A stretch of 64,000 nt of DNA, taken from assembly GCF_015223105.1 (NCBI RefSeq), contig NZ_JADFTZ010000003.1, forward strand, positions 124,001 to 188,000, in the 5' to 3' direction. Positions 8,287-16,737 of this stretch are shown here, piece by piece (within the stretch, counting starts at the first letter, position 1; each line of letters opens with the position of its first letter). The notes under the pieces were generated by a model, which worked only from the letters and a program-made list of their open reading frames with translations, ran no database searches and had not been told where the DNA came from. Made by a program: the position numbers and the translations under genes. Source of the stretch: Flavobacterium proteolyticum. GTDB taxonomy: Bacteria; Bacteroidota; Bacteroidia; Flavobacteriales; Flavobacteriaceae.

Positions 8287-9483
8287 ATGTCGATATACAC
8301 TCCTTTTTCTGCTTCGCAATTGCTTCCACAAGAAGAAAAACTTGAAGTAGCGCGTCATAAAAGCGAATTATTTATAGGAATCCCAAAAGAAACTTCTTAT
8401 CAAGAAAGAAGAATTTGCTTAACACCTGATGCGGTTTCTTCATTGGTTTCGCACGGACATCGCGTAATGTTAGAATCAGGAGCTGGAGAAACTTCAAGTT
8501 ATACCGATAAAGAATACAGCGATGCTGGTGCGGAAATTACTCAAGATACTAAAAAAGTATTGGGTTGCCCCATGATTTTGAAAGTAGAGCCACCTTCACT
8601 TGCTGAAATAGAAATGATGAATCCACAAACGATTGTCATTTCTGCAATTCAATTAAAGACCCAAAAGAAAGAATATTTTGAAGCCTTGGCTAATAAAAGA
8701 ATTACTGCCCTAGCCTTCGAATTTATCAAAGACGAAGATGGTTCATATCCTGCTGTAAAATCATTATCAGAAATTGCGGGGACGGCTTCTATATTAATTG
8801 CATCTGAATTAATGATTGGTGAAAATATTGGAAAAGGGTTACTTTTTGGAAATATTACCGGTGTTCCTCCTACTAAAGTTGTTATTATTGGTGCTGGAAC
8901 TGTGGCAGAATACGCTGCCAGAACTGCTTTGGGATTAGGCGCGCATGTAAAAGTATTTGATAATTCGATTACCAAATTACGTCGTTTACAAAATACCTTA
9001 AGTCAAAGAATTTTCACTTCAACTATTCAAGAAAAATCGCTTTTAAAAGCGTTAAGACGATGTGATGTTGCCATCGGTGCCATGAAAGGAAAAAACAGAG
9101 CTCCAGTTGTAGTTACCGAAACCATGGTGGAACATATGAAAAAAGGCGCTGTAATTGTGGATGTGAGTATTGACACAGGTGGTTGTTTTGAAACTTCCGA
9201 GGTTACTACACATGAAAAACCTACATTTATTAAAAATGGAGTCATTCATTATTGTGTTCCTAATATACCTTCGCGTTATTCAAAAACAGCTTCTATGTCG
9301 ATTAGTAATATTATTTCTCCTTTCTTATTACATATTGCGGATGATGGTGGAATTGAAAGCGCTATCCGTTGCAATAGAGGTTTGAAAAATGGAATTTACA
9401 GCTATCACGGCTTGCTTACCAATAAAGCGATTGCAGATTGGTTTAATTTAGAATATCGTGATATCAATTTGATTGTTTTTTAA
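8287..9483 (+). CDS. ald: Alanine dehydrogenase
   Basis: Interconverts L-alanine and pyruvate plus ammonium with NAD. The 398 residues match the AlaDH/PNT fold: N-terminal IGIPKETSYQERRICLTPD with the pyruvate-binding Arg/Lys block, central Rossmann motif VVIIGAGTVAEYAARTALG, and the late block VDVSIDTGGCFETSEVTTH. The C-terminus NGIYSYHGLLTNKAIADWF is family-typical. It is a stand-alone gene after the tsaE terminator. The same fold serves in transhydrogenase alpha subunits, but a single short chain with no membrane part favours alanine dehydrogenase. Confidence 0.93.
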   Translation: MSIYTPFSASQLLPQEEKLEVARHKSELFIGIPKETSYQERRICLTPDAVSSLVSHGHRVMLESGAGETSSYTDKEYSDAGAEITQDTKKVLGCPMILKVEPPSLAEIEMMNPQTIVISAIQLKTQKKEYFEALANKRITALAFEFIKDEDGSYPAVKSLSEIAGTASILIASELMIGENIGKGLLFGNITGVPPTKVVIIGAGTVAEYAARTALGLGAHVKVFDNSITKLRRLQNTLSQRIFTSTIQEKSLLKALRRCDVAIGAMKGKNRAPVVVTETMVEHMKKGAVIVDVSIDTGGCFETSEVTTHEKPTFIKNGVIHYCVPNIPSRYSKTASMSISNIISPFLLHIADDGGIESAIRCNRGLKNGIYSYHGLLTNKAIADWFNLEYRDINLIVF

Positions 9484-9518
9484 AGTTAAAATCTAAGTAC
9501 TATGTGTGTAATTTAAAC

Positions 9519-9526
9519 TAAATTTG
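9519..9526 (+). promoter_or_regulatory. Candidate -7 box for the DUF4258-like gene
   Basis: TAAATTTG is a full match to TAnnTTTG, 16 bp before the ATG at 9543. No clear TTG -33 element is seen. Confidence 0.45.
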
Positions 9527-9542
9527 CACAAAATTATAATTT

Positions 9543-9929
9543 ATGAAGTTTCAGTTTCGTTTAGCATACTATTTATTTGGCATATTTTTAGGAGGAGTTT
9601 TTGTTATGTGGTTTTTAAAAGCTAAAGCCGATGACAAAGGAGTTGAGTTTTGTTACTTGCCTAATTGCCGTGTTTTAAAAGATTTAAGAAGCAAATCATT
9701 AGAAATTGATTCTTTAGCAAAACAATCATTAGATGCAAAATGGGTTACTTTGGAAGATATCCGTCAAAGTTTACGCTATGGAGATGTAGATTTTTCAAAA
9801 AGTAATGAAGCTTATAGAAAAGGTAAGATTTACGTTATTGAAGGTAGAACTTCTAAAAATGAAGAGATTACGATAACAATGGTCAATTATACCAATAAAG
9901 TCTTATTAGAAAAGATAGAAAAAAAGTAA
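9543..9929 (+). CDS. Small membrane-anchored DUF4258-like protein
   Basis: A 128-residue protein with one N-terminal membrane segment (~6-25, LAYYLFGIFLGGVFVMWFL) and a small soluble domain with YLPNCRVLKDLRSK and a late beta-rich part (KGKIYVIEGRTSKNEEITI). The domain resembles DUF4258, whose role is unknown. The topology suggests the soluble part is outside the cytoplasm, but this is inference. It follows ald with its own -7 element and precedes the tRNA-Val gene. Confidence 0.8.
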   Translation: MKFQFRLAYYLFGIFLGGVFVMWFLKAKADDKGVEFCYLPNCRVLKDLRSKSLEIDSLAKQSLDAKWVTLEDIRQSLRYGDVDFSKSNEAYRKGKIYVIEGRTSKNEEITITMVNYTNKVLLEKIEKK

Positions 9930-9949
9930 TTTTTTTTTTACCAAAACAC

Positions 9950-9979
9950 TTGCAAAAACAAATATTCCTTGTATATTTG
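9950..9979 (+). promoter_or_regulatory. Promoter of the tRNA-Val gene
   Basis: TTG at 9950-9952, a 19-bp spacer, and TATATTTG at 9972-9979 form a perfect Bacteroidota housekeeping promoter, 35 bp before the mature tRNA. Confidence 0.8.
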
Positions 9980-10014
9980 CACTCGCAATACGGTAATAGT
10001 AAAGCACTTTATTG

Positions 10015-10092
10015 GGGCGATTAGCTCAGCTGGTTCAGAGCACCTCGTTTACACCGAGGGGGTCGGGGGTTCGAACCCCTCATCGCCCACCA
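10015..10092 (+). tRNA. tRNA-Val (anticodon TAC), CCA encoded
   Basis: A complete cloverleaf can be drawn: acceptor GGGCGAT pairs with ATCGCCC at 10082-10088, the D arm is GCTC...GAGC, the anticodon stem CCTCG/CGAGG encloses loop TTTACAC (anticodon TAC, valine), and the T arm is GGGGG-TTCGAAC-CCCTC. The discriminator A and the CCA end are encoded in the DNA. It is a single-gene unit with a perfect upstream promoter and a downstream terminator. Confidence 0.98.
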
Positions 10093-10098
10093 AAATTT

Positions 10099-10125
10099 AA
10101 TCCTACAGAAATGTAGGATTTTTTG
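10099..10125 (+). terminator. Intrinsic terminator of the tRNA-Val gene
   Basis: A 9-bp stem (10099-10107 with 10112-10120) capped by a GAAA tetraloop and followed by a T run. Confidence 0.85.
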
Positions 10126-10186
10126 TTTTTATCAAATAGTGTAACAAACATAAATTTTAGTCGTCTTTTGATATAAACAGTCAGTT

Positions 10187-11164
10187 ATGCGTTATAAATT
10201 TATCTTATTCATATTATTCTCCTTTTATATTTCGTTTTCACAGAATTTGAATAAAACTTTATTCAAAAAAGATAGTTTACTCATCGTTAAAAAGAAACCT
10301 AAAAAAGGATTTCAAAACGATTATATTTTGTTTATTCCAAAAGGAACACTACTTAATAAAAAAACTTTCCTTCTTGTTGAACCTAATAACACTGGGAAAA
10401 CCTCTGATAGCATTAGTATTCATGAAAAATATGCTATCGATTTAGCTTCTGTAAGTTCCGTTGGAAATAATGTGGCAACTGAGTTAAAAATTCCTATACT
10501 TGTTCCCATCTTCCCTAGACCATCATCACAAGAGCTAATTTATACTCACGCTTTAGATAGAGATGTGATTTTAGATAACTCTAAAGAATTAAAAAGATTA
10601 GATTTACAATTGTTAGCAATGATAGAAGATGCTAAAAAAATTTTGAATTCAATAAATATAGTAGTTGATGACAAGTTTTTTATGAATGGGTTTTCTGCTT
10701 CAGCTACATTTACAAATCGATTTGCTTTTATTCATCCTGAAAAGATAAGAGCTTTAGCTATAGGAGGATTTAATGGTGAATTAATGCTTCCGAATAAGGA
10801 AATTAACAACATAAAACTTAACTATCCTTTAGGTATAAATGATTTTTCAAAACTATTTCATAAAAGGTTTGATGAAAATCAATTCAAATCAATACCGCAA
10901 TTCATCTATATGGGAAAATTAGATAATAATGATGCCGTCCAATTTGATGATGCTTATGGCGAAATAGAAAGAAACATCATAAATGTAAATTTAGGAAGCG
11001 AAGTACAAAATCGTTATTTAAACTGCCAGGAAATTTATAAGAAAAATAACGTAAATGCCACATTTAAAAACTATGAAAACGTAGGTCATTGGACAACATC
11101 AGAAATGAATTTAGAAGTAATAAAATTCTTCTTTAATCAGATGCAAATTAAACAGAATCCATAA
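10187..11164 (+). CDS. Exported alpha/beta-hydrolase-like protein
   Basis: 325 residues with a signal peptide (~1-19, ending FYISFSQ). The mature part reads like an alpha/beta hydrolase: early strand NDYILFIPKGT, a nucleophile-elbow-like MNGFSASATFTNRFAF (candidate Ser near residue 170), IRALAIGGFNGE after it, and a late GHWTTSEMN that could hold the catalytic His. Predicted periplasmic or secreted esterase or peptidase-like enzyme of unknown substrate. No operon partner; it ends at a two-way terminator facing proline dehydrogenase. Confidence 0.7.
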   Translation: MRYKFILFILFSFYISFSQNLNKTLFKKDSLLIVKKKPKKGFQNDYILFIPKGTLLNKKTFLLVEPNNTGKTSDSISIHEKYAIDLASVSSVGNNVATELKIPILVPIFPRPSSQELIYTHALDRDVILDNSKELKRLDLQLLAMIEDAKKILNSINIVVDDKFFMNGFSASATFTNRFAFIHPEKIRALAIGGFNGELMLPNKEINNIKLNYPLGINDFSKLFHKRFDENQFKSIPQFIYMGKLDNNDAVQFDDAYGEIERNIINVNLGSEVQNRYLNCQEIYKKNNVNATFKNYENVGHWTTSEMNLEVIKFFFNQMQIKQNP

Positions 11165-11188
11165 AAAATCCCGCTAGTGCGGGATTTT
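11165..11188. terminator. Bidirectional terminator
   Basis: A 10-bp perfect GC-containing stem with TAGT loop (11165-11174 with 11179-11188), A-flanked on one side and T-flanked on the other, between two convergent genes. Confidence 0.88.
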
Positions 11189-11193
11189 ATCAT

Positions 11194-12360
11194 TTATAAC
11201 TTTCTACGTTCTTTTTCTTTCTTAATCAGTGTTAACTCTCTACTAGTTTGTCCAGCAACTGAAGTATTTTCTTCTGCTCTTCTTATTAAGTAAGGCATCA
11301 CATCTCTTACTGGACCAAATGGTAAATATTTTGCAACATTATAACCTTCAGCTGCCAAATTAAAGCTGATATTATCACTCATCCCTAATAATTGTCCAAA
11401 GAAAATACGTTTGTCATTCTTAGCAATTCCTTTTTCTTGCATTAATTGCATCAATTTATAAGAGCTATTTTCATTGTGTGTACCTGCAAAAATTGCCATT
11501 TTATCAATATTTTCAACCATATATAAAACAGCGGCATCATAATTAATATCAGTAGCTTCTTTAGATTCGCAAATTGGAGATTTTTGTCCACGCTCTGCCG
11601 CTCTTTCATTTTCTTTTTCCATGTAAGCACCGCGTACTAATTTCATTCCGATGTAGAAACCTTCCTCTTTTGCTTGTTCGTGAAGATTTTTTAAATAATC
11701 TAATCGATCCCAACGATACATTTGTAATGTATTGAATACAATTGCTTTTTGTTTGTTGTATTTACGCATCATGTCGGTTACAATAGCGTCAGCAGCATCT
11801 TGCATCCAACTTTCTTCTGCATCAATCAATAATAAAACATCTTTTTCAAATGCTGTTTTACAAGCAATATCAAAACGTTCGATTACTCTGTTCCATTCTT
11901 TTTGCTCGTTTTCTGTCAAATGAGCTTTATCTCCTACTTTTTCGTATAATGCTAAACGTCCAAATCCTGTAGGTTTAAATACTGCAAACGGAATTGCTTC
12001 TCTTTCTCTAGCAAATTCAATTGTTTTTAATGTCATGTTTAAAGCAGCATCAAATTGTGCTTCTTCTTCCTTACCTTCAACTGAATAATCTAAAACCGAA
12101 GAAACCCCTTTTGTATACATTTTATCTACTACACGAAGACAATCATTCTCATTAACACCTCCACAAAAGTGATCAAAAACGGTAGAACGAATTAATCCTT
12201 CAACTGGCAAATGGGCTTTTAAAGCAAAATTAGTAACGGCTGTTCCAATTTTAACTAAGGGTTGACTATCAATTAATTTGAATAAAAAATAAGCTCTTTC
12301 TAACTCGGTGTCGCTTTTCAAAGCAAAAGCAACTTCTGTATTATTAAATAATGTATTCAT
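11194..12360 (-). CDS. putA: Proline dehydrogenase
   Basis: A single-domain, FAD-linked ProDH that oxidises proline to pyrroline-5-carboxylate. From the ATG at 12360 it is 388 residues; an upstream in-frame ATG would add 12 residues but overlaps a likely -7 box (12383-12390), so 12360 is preferred. Barrel motifs are visible: AVFKPTGFGRLALYE, FYIGMKLVRGAYMEKEN, FAGTHNENSS and the substrate-binding YLPFGPVRDVMPYLIRRAEE. No P5C dehydrogenase domain is fused and none is encoded beside it, so the second step must lie elsewhere. The symbol follows proline dehydrogenase naming. Confidence 0.93.
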   Translation of the reverse strand: MNTLFNNTEVAFALKSDTELERAYFLFKLIDSQPLVKIGTAVTNFALKAHLPVEGLIRSTVFDHFCGGVNENDCLRVVDKMYTKGVSSVLDYSVEGKEEEAQFDAALNMTLKTIEFAREREAIPFAVFKPTGFGRLALYEKVGDKAHLTENEQKEWNRVIERFDIACKTAFEKDVLLLIDAEESWMQDAADAIVTDMMRKYNKQKAIVFNTLQMYRWDRLDYLKNLHEQAKEEGFYIGMKLVRGAYMEKENERAAERGQKSPICESKEATDINYDAAVLYMVENIDKMAIFAGTHNENSSYKLMQLMQEKGIAKNDKRIFFGQLLGMSDNISFNLAAEGYNVAKYLPFGPVRDVMPYLIRRAEENTSVAGQTSRELTLIKKEKERRKL

Positions 12361-12382
12361 TGTGTTTTGAAATAAAGTGATA

Positions 12383-12390
12383 CAAATATA
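12383..12390 (-). promoter_or_regulatory. Candidate -7 box for proline dehydrogenase
   Basis: The minus strand reads TATATTTG, a full TAnnTTTG match, 22 bp upstream of the ATG at 12360. It lies inside the longer reading frame, which argues for the shorter start. Confidence 0.55.
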
Positions 12391-12454
12391 CGCCACAGTT
12401 ATCGAATAATAAATAAAAAATGACGTATTTTGCAGTCAAATTTTACACATTTTC

Positions 12455-13522
12455 ATGCAAACGATACAAGCAACTAATTATTCCGTATTTTTTAATGAAA
12501 CAGGCTATGAAAAACTAGCTTCGTATCTTATTCCCTCAAGCTATTCCAGAATTTTTATTTTGGTTGACGAAAATACCTCGCAGTATTGTTTACCTCATTT
12601 ATTAAATAATTTGGCAACCGAAATTGAAATCGAAATCATTGAATTAGAAGCGGGTGAAAATCATAAAAATATAGCAACTTGTACCGAAGTTTGGGCTGCT
12701 TTGTCTGAATTAGGTGCCGATAGAAAAAGTATCATCATCAATTTAGGTGGTGGCGTAATTTCTGATTTGGGCGGATTTGTAGCTTGCACTTTCAAAAGAG
12801 GAATTGATTTTATCAATATTCCAACTACACTACTTTCAATGGTAGATGCTTCTATTGGAGGGAAAAATGGTGTAGATTTAGGAAATTTAAAAAATCAAAT
12901 CGGAATTATTCGCGAACCAAAAGCGGTTATTGTGGATACTGAGTTTTTAAGTACACTATCTCCAAGAGAAATGCGCTCCGGATTAGCCGAAATGTTAAAA
13001 CATGGATTAATTTTCGACAAAAATTATTGGGATAAATTTAAAAACTTAAAAGATTTAAATACAGAAGATTTAAACGAATTAATTCATCAATCAATTCAAA
13101 TAAAAAACACCATTGTTTGTGAAGATTTGTCTGAGAACGGAATTAGAAAAGCATTAAATTTTGGACATACTTTAGGTCATGGAATCGAAAGTTACTTCTT
13201 GGAAAACGAAGATAAAACAAGCTTACTTCACGGAGAAGCAATTGCTGCAGGAATGATTTTAGAAAGCTATATTTCTAAAGAAAAAGGATGGTTAACTAAT
13301 GAAGAATATCACGAAATCAAGTATATTATCAACGATATTTTTGAACGTATTGAATTCAATGAAAATGACATCAATCAAATCATTGAATTATTGATTTACG
13401 ATAAGAAAAATGAATTCGGAAAAGTACAATTTGCTCTTCTTGAAGGAATCGGAAAAATCAAAATCAATCAAGAAGCAGACAATGTTTTGATTTTCAATGC
13501 ATTTAAAGATTATGCTGTCTAA
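12455..13522 (+). CDS. aroB: 3-dehydroquinate synthase
   Basis: Second step of the shikimate pathway, converting DAHP to 3-dehydroquinate using NAD and zinc. The 355-residue length is normal. Visible are the nucleotide-binding GGGVISDLGGFVACTFKRG, TTLLSMVDASIGGKNGVD, the Glu-containing RSGLAEMLKHG, and the zinc ligands in NFGHTLGHGIES and LLHGEAIAAGM. It is divergent from proline dehydrogenase with a ~95-bp gap. Confidence 0.97.
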   Translation: MQTIQATNYSVFFNETGYEKLASYLIPSSYSRIFILVDENTSQYCLPHLLNNLATEIEIEIIELEAGENHKNIATCTEVWAALSELGADRKSIIINLGGGVISDLGGFVACTFKRGIDFINIPTTLLSMVDASIGGKNGVDLGNLKNQIGIIREPKAVIVDTEFLSTLSPREMRSGLAEMLKHGLIFDKNYWDKFKNLKDLNTEDLNELIHQSIQIKNTIVCEDLSENGIRKALNFGHTLGHGIESYFLENEDKTSLLHGEAIAAGMILESYISKEKGWLTNEEYHEIKYIINDIFERIEFNENDINQIIELLIYDKKNEFGKVQFALLEGIGKIKINQEADNVLIFNAFKDYAV

Positions 13523-13566
13523 TTATTTTTTTACATTTTCTTTAAATAATAGCCATTTTATTTTTT

Positions 13567-13574
13567 TAACTTTG
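13567..13574 (+). promoter_or_regulatory. Candidate -7 box ahead of the speA leader ORF
   Basis: TAACTTTG matches TAnnTTTG exactly. The expected transcription start falls at or just before the ATG of the 59-codon ORF at 13580, so that ORF would be leaderless or nearly so. Confidence 0.55.
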
Positions 13575-13579
13575 CACCC

Positions 13580-13759
13580 ATGAAAGAAAACAACTATACG
13601 AACAATTTCAACAGAACTCTTAGCAATAGGAATGCTGACTTATCTATTATTGATCGTTTGTTCTTTTCTATTTTTTGTTTTCATATAATTGATTTATTCG
13701 CGTTATCGAAGACTTTTAGTGAGAAACTATTAATTCGATTTGCAAATATTAGGGTTTGA
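13580..13759 (+). CDS. Possible 59-residue leader peptide upstream of speA
   Basis: A short ATG-to-TGA frame of 59 residues (MKENNYTNNFNRTLSN at the start, LLIRFANIRV at the end) directly behind a -7 box and about 60 bp before the arginine decarboxylase gene. The middle is hydrophobic (IIDRLFFSIFCFHIIDLFAL), so a membrane segment is possible. I do not recognise it. Its placement fits a regulatory upstream ORF or a small membrane protein, but it may be an untranslated leader. The 13523-13821 stretch contains nothing else I can name. Confidence 0.4.
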   Translation: MKENNYTNNFNRTLSNRNADLSIIDRLFFSIFCFHIIDLFALSKTFSEKLLIRFANIRV

Positions 13760-13821
13760 AAATTAAGATTAAAAACAGGTAAACATTTGAACTTTTTTAA
13801 TTTTTAATCTTATTTTTCAAA

Positions 13822-15231
13822 ATGAACACAAAATATTACGACTTAATTAATCAGACTTTTTACTTTCCACAAGAAGAATTTACCTTAAACAAAGACAATC
13901 TTCAATTTCACGGCATCGATTTAATGAAATTAGTAGAAGAATATGGTACACCACTTAAGTTTACCTATTTACCAAAAATTTCCCAAAACATCAACCGTGC
14001 TAAAATGTGGTTTAGAAATTCAATGGAAAAGCACGGCTATGAAGCTAAGTATTTCTATTGCTATTGTACAAAAAGTTCACATTTTGAGTTCATTTTAAAT
14101 GAAGCTTTAAAAAACAACATCCATATTGAAACCTCTTCTGCTTTTGACATTAATATTGTTGAAAGTTTGATGGAACAAGGAAAAATCAATAAAAATACAT
14201 TCGTTGTTTGTAACGGATTTAAACGTGATCAATATGTTACTAACATTGCACGTCTAATCAACAACGGACACAAAAATACCATTCCTGTAATTGATAATTT
14301 CGAAGAATTAGATTTACTTCAAGAAGAAATAGAAGGAAAATTCAAAATCGGAATTCGTATTGCAGCCGAAGAAGAGCCAAAATTTGAGTTTTATACATCG
14401 CGTTTAGGAATTGGTTATAAAGACATTCTTCCATTTTACAGAAAACAAATTCAAGATAATAAGAAAGTTGAGTTAAAAATGCTTCACTTTTTTATTAATG
14501 CAGGTATTCGTGATACAGCCTATTATTGGAACGAATTACTAAAATGTATGAAAGTGTACATTGCATTAAAAAAAGAGTGTCCAACTTTAGACAGTTTGAA
14601 TATTGGTGGTGGATTCCCAATCAAAAATTCATTAGCTTTTGATTACGATTACCAATATATGGTAGACGAAATCTTAAACCAAATCAAAATTGCCTGTGAC
14701 GAAGCTGAAGTAGCTGTTCCTCACATTTTTACAGAATTTGGTTCGTTTACTGTTGGTGAATCAGGTGGTGCTTTGTACCAAGTGTTATATCAAAAGAAAC
14801 AAAATGATAGAGAGAATTGGAACATGATTGACTCTTCTTTTATCACTACTCTACCAGACACTTGGGCAATTAACAAACGTTTCGTTATGATGGCGGTGAA
14901 TCGCTGGAATGATACTTACGAACGGGTTTTACTTGGAGGACTTACTTGTGATGGTGATGATTATTACAATTCAGAGCAACACATGAATGCGGTTTATTTA
15001 CCAAAATACAACAAAGAAAAACCATTATACATCGGATTCTTTAATACAGGAGCTTATCAAGAAACTATTGGAGGTTTTGGCGGATTAAGTCACTGCATTT
15101 TACCACAACCAAAACACATTTTAATTGATAAAGACAAAAACGGAATTATTGCTACCGAAGTATTTTCAGAGCAACAGAAAGCCGAAGACGTTTTAGAAAT
15201 TTTAGGATACAACAAGAAAAAAGAACAATAA
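13822..15231 (+). CDS. speA: Biosynthetic arginine decarboxylase (fold III, PLP)
   Basis: 469 residues of a group IV (alanine-racemase-fold) decarboxylase of the compact Bacteroidota type, shorter than the ~630-residue enterobacterial SpeA. The PLP lysine is probably in YFYCYCTKSSHFEF near residue 90. Later elements are IGGGFPIKN (phosphate-binding), FTEFGSFTVGESG and the active-site Cys/Asp region GLTCDGDDYYN. It makes agmatine from arginine for polyamine synthesis. It is 11 bp from the deoxyhypusine-synthase-like gene, which strongly suggests a shared polyamine pathway. Confidence 0.9.
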   Translation: MNTKYYDLINQTFYFPQEEFTLNKDNLQFHGIDLMKLVEEYGTPLKFTYLPKISQNINRAKMWFRNSMEKHGYEAKYFYCYCTKSSHFEFILNEALKNNIHIETSSAFDINIVESLMEQGKINKNTFVVCNGFKRDQYVTNIARLINNGHKNTIPVIDNFEELDLLQEEIEGKFKIGIRIAAEEEPKFEFYTSRLGIGYKDILPFYRKQIQDNKKVELKMLHFFINAGIRDTAYYWNELLKCMKVYIALKKECPTLDSLNIGGGFPIKNSLAFDYDYQYMVDEILNQIKIACDEAEVAVPHIFTEFGSFTVGESGGALYQVLYQKKQNDRENWNMIDSSFITTLPDTWAINKRFVMMAVNRWNDTYERVLLGGLTCDGDDYYNSEQHMNAVYLPKYNKEKPLYIGFFNTGAYQETIGGFGGLSHCILPQPKHILIDKDKNGIIATEVFSEQQKAEDVLEILGYNKKKEQ

Positions 15232-15242
15232 AATAAAAAGTA

Positions 15243-16217
15243 ATGAGCAAAGGACCAATTAGTCAGTTTATCGAGAAACATTATCTTCACTTTAACTCTG
15301 CCGCTTTAGTAGATGCAGCAAAAGGATATGAAGAGCATTTATTAGACAACGGAAAAATGATGATTACATTAGCGGGTGCTATGAGTACAGCTGAATTAGG
15401 AAAATCATTAGCCGAAATGATTCGTCAAGATAAAGTACATATTATTTCTTGTACTGGAGCTAATTTAGAAGAGGATATCATGAACTTGGTAGCTCATAAT
15501 TCATACAAAAGAGTTCCAAATTACAGAGATTTATCACCACAAGAAGAATGGGATTTATTGGAAAATCACTATAACCGTGTAACTGATACTTGTATTCCTG
15601 AAGAAGAAGCTTTCAGAAGATTACAACAACATTTATTTGATATTTGGAACAACGCCGATTCAAAAGGAGAACGTTATTTTCCACATGAGTTCATGTACCA
15701 AATGATCAATTCAGGAGTTTTAGAGCAATATTACGAAATCGATCCAAAAGATTCTTGGATGGTAGCTGCTGCTGAAAAGAACTTACCAATTGTAGTTCCA
15801 GGATGGGAAGATAGTACAATGGGTAATATTTTCGCATCTTACTGTATCAAAGGTGAGTTCAAAGCTACAACTATGAAAAGTGGTGTAGAATACATGATGT
15901 GGTTAGCGGATTGGTATACAAAAAATTGCGAAGGAAAAGGAATTGGTTTCTTCCAAATTGGTGGTGGTATCGCAGGAGACTTTCCTATTTGTGTTGTTCC
16001 AATGTTATATCAAGATATGGAAATGCATGATGTGCCATTTTGGAGCTATTTCTGTCAGATTTCTGACTCAACAACTAGTTATGGTTCGTACTCTGGAGCT
16101 GTTCCAAACGAAAAAATTACTTGGGGTAAATTAGATATTACAACGCCTAAATTTATCGTAGAGTCTGACGCTACGATAGTTGCGCCGTTGATGTTTGCTT
16201 ACGTTTTAGGCTGGTAA
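15243..16217 (+). CDS. Deoxyhypusine synthase-like protein
   Basis: 324 residues of the DHS/homospermidine synthase family, NAD-dependent aminobutyl transferases. NAD-site features LAGAMSTAELGKSLAEM and IISCTGANLEEDIMN are present, as is a C-terminal WGKLDITTPK whose Lys296 aligns with the catalytic lysine of eukaryotic DHS. Bacteria lack eIF5A, so the acceptor is probably a small polyamine such as putrescine or agmatine rather than a protein. Tight linkage to speA supports that. The exact product is not determined by the sequence. Confidence 0.88.
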   Translation: MSKGPISQFIEKHYLHFNSAALVDAAKGYEEHLLDNGKMMITLAGAMSTAELGKSLAEMIRQDKVHIISCTGANLEEDIMNLVAHNSYKRVPNYRDLSPQEEWDLLENHYNRVTDTCIPEEEAFRRLQQHLFDIWNNADSKGERYFPHEFMYQMINSGVLEQYYEIDPKDSWMVAAAEKNLPIVVPGWEDSTMGNIFASYCIKGEFKATTMKSGVEYMMWLADWYTKNCEGKGIGFFQIGGGIAGDFPICVVPMLYQDMEMHDVPFWSYFCQISDSTTSYGSYSGAVPNEKITWGKLDITTPKFIVESDATIVAPLMFAYVLGW

Positions 16218-16304
16218 AATTTTTAAAAAAAATATTAAATTTTACTTGAAAATATAAGCTAAGGATATTACATTTGACGAAATTACAAGATTAAAACCTA
16301 CCCA

Positions 16305-16697
16305 ATGAAAAGAGTTATTGTTGATTACGCAAAATTAACAAATGAAATCTTAACCTTACTAGTTGAGAAATTTCCTGACGGATATGATGATTCGGATGTT
16401 ATTCGTTTTAAAAATGCTAAGAATGAAACTGTTGAAGCTGTAGAAGTTCGTACAGAAGATACTATTTACTTAGTAAAAGTAAGTACTAAACTTGCTGATA
16501 GAATCGAAAACTATGATGAAGATGATATTATCGAAGATGATGTTGTAGTAGTACCAGATGAAAAAATCGGAGCTTTAAAAGACTTAGATATCGATGAAGA
16601 CGATGATGATGAAGACGATTCAAATGATTCAGACGATATTGAAGACTCAGAAGACGGAGACGATGATGATGATGCTGACGAAGACGATGAAGATTAA
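16305..16697 (+). CDS. Conserved protein with very acidic C-terminal tail
   Basis: A 130-residue protein. Residues 1-90 form a small domain (MKRVIVDYAKLTNEILTLL, then IYLVKVSTKLADRIENYD). Residues ~90-130 are almost entirely Asp/Glu with Ser and Asn. No catalytic motif or signal peptide is seen. Acidic tails of this kind often mediate interaction with basic proteins or nucleic-acid machinery, but the function is unknown. Same direction as the polyamine pair, 87 bp later, and ended by a bidirectional terminator. Confidence 0.82.
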   Translation: MKRVIVDYAKLTNEILTLLVEKFPDGYDDSDVIRFKNAKNETVEAVEVRTEDTIYLVKVSTKLADRIENYDEDDIIEDDVVVVPDEKIGALKDLDIDEDDDDEDDSNDSDDIEDSEDGDDDDDADEDDED

Positions 16698-16702
16698 TAC
16701 AT

Positions 16703-16736
16703 AAAAAAAGGGATTCCAAATTGAATCCCTTTTTTT
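16703..16736. terminator. Bidirectional terminator
   Basis: A 14-bp stem (16703-16716 with 16723-16736) with A run on the left and T run on the right, between convergent genes. Confidence 0.88.
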
Positions 16737-16737
16737 A

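Noticed and set aside
12361..12396. 12-residue N-terminal extension of proline dehydrogenase
   Set aside because: The extended start overlaps a -7 promoter box.
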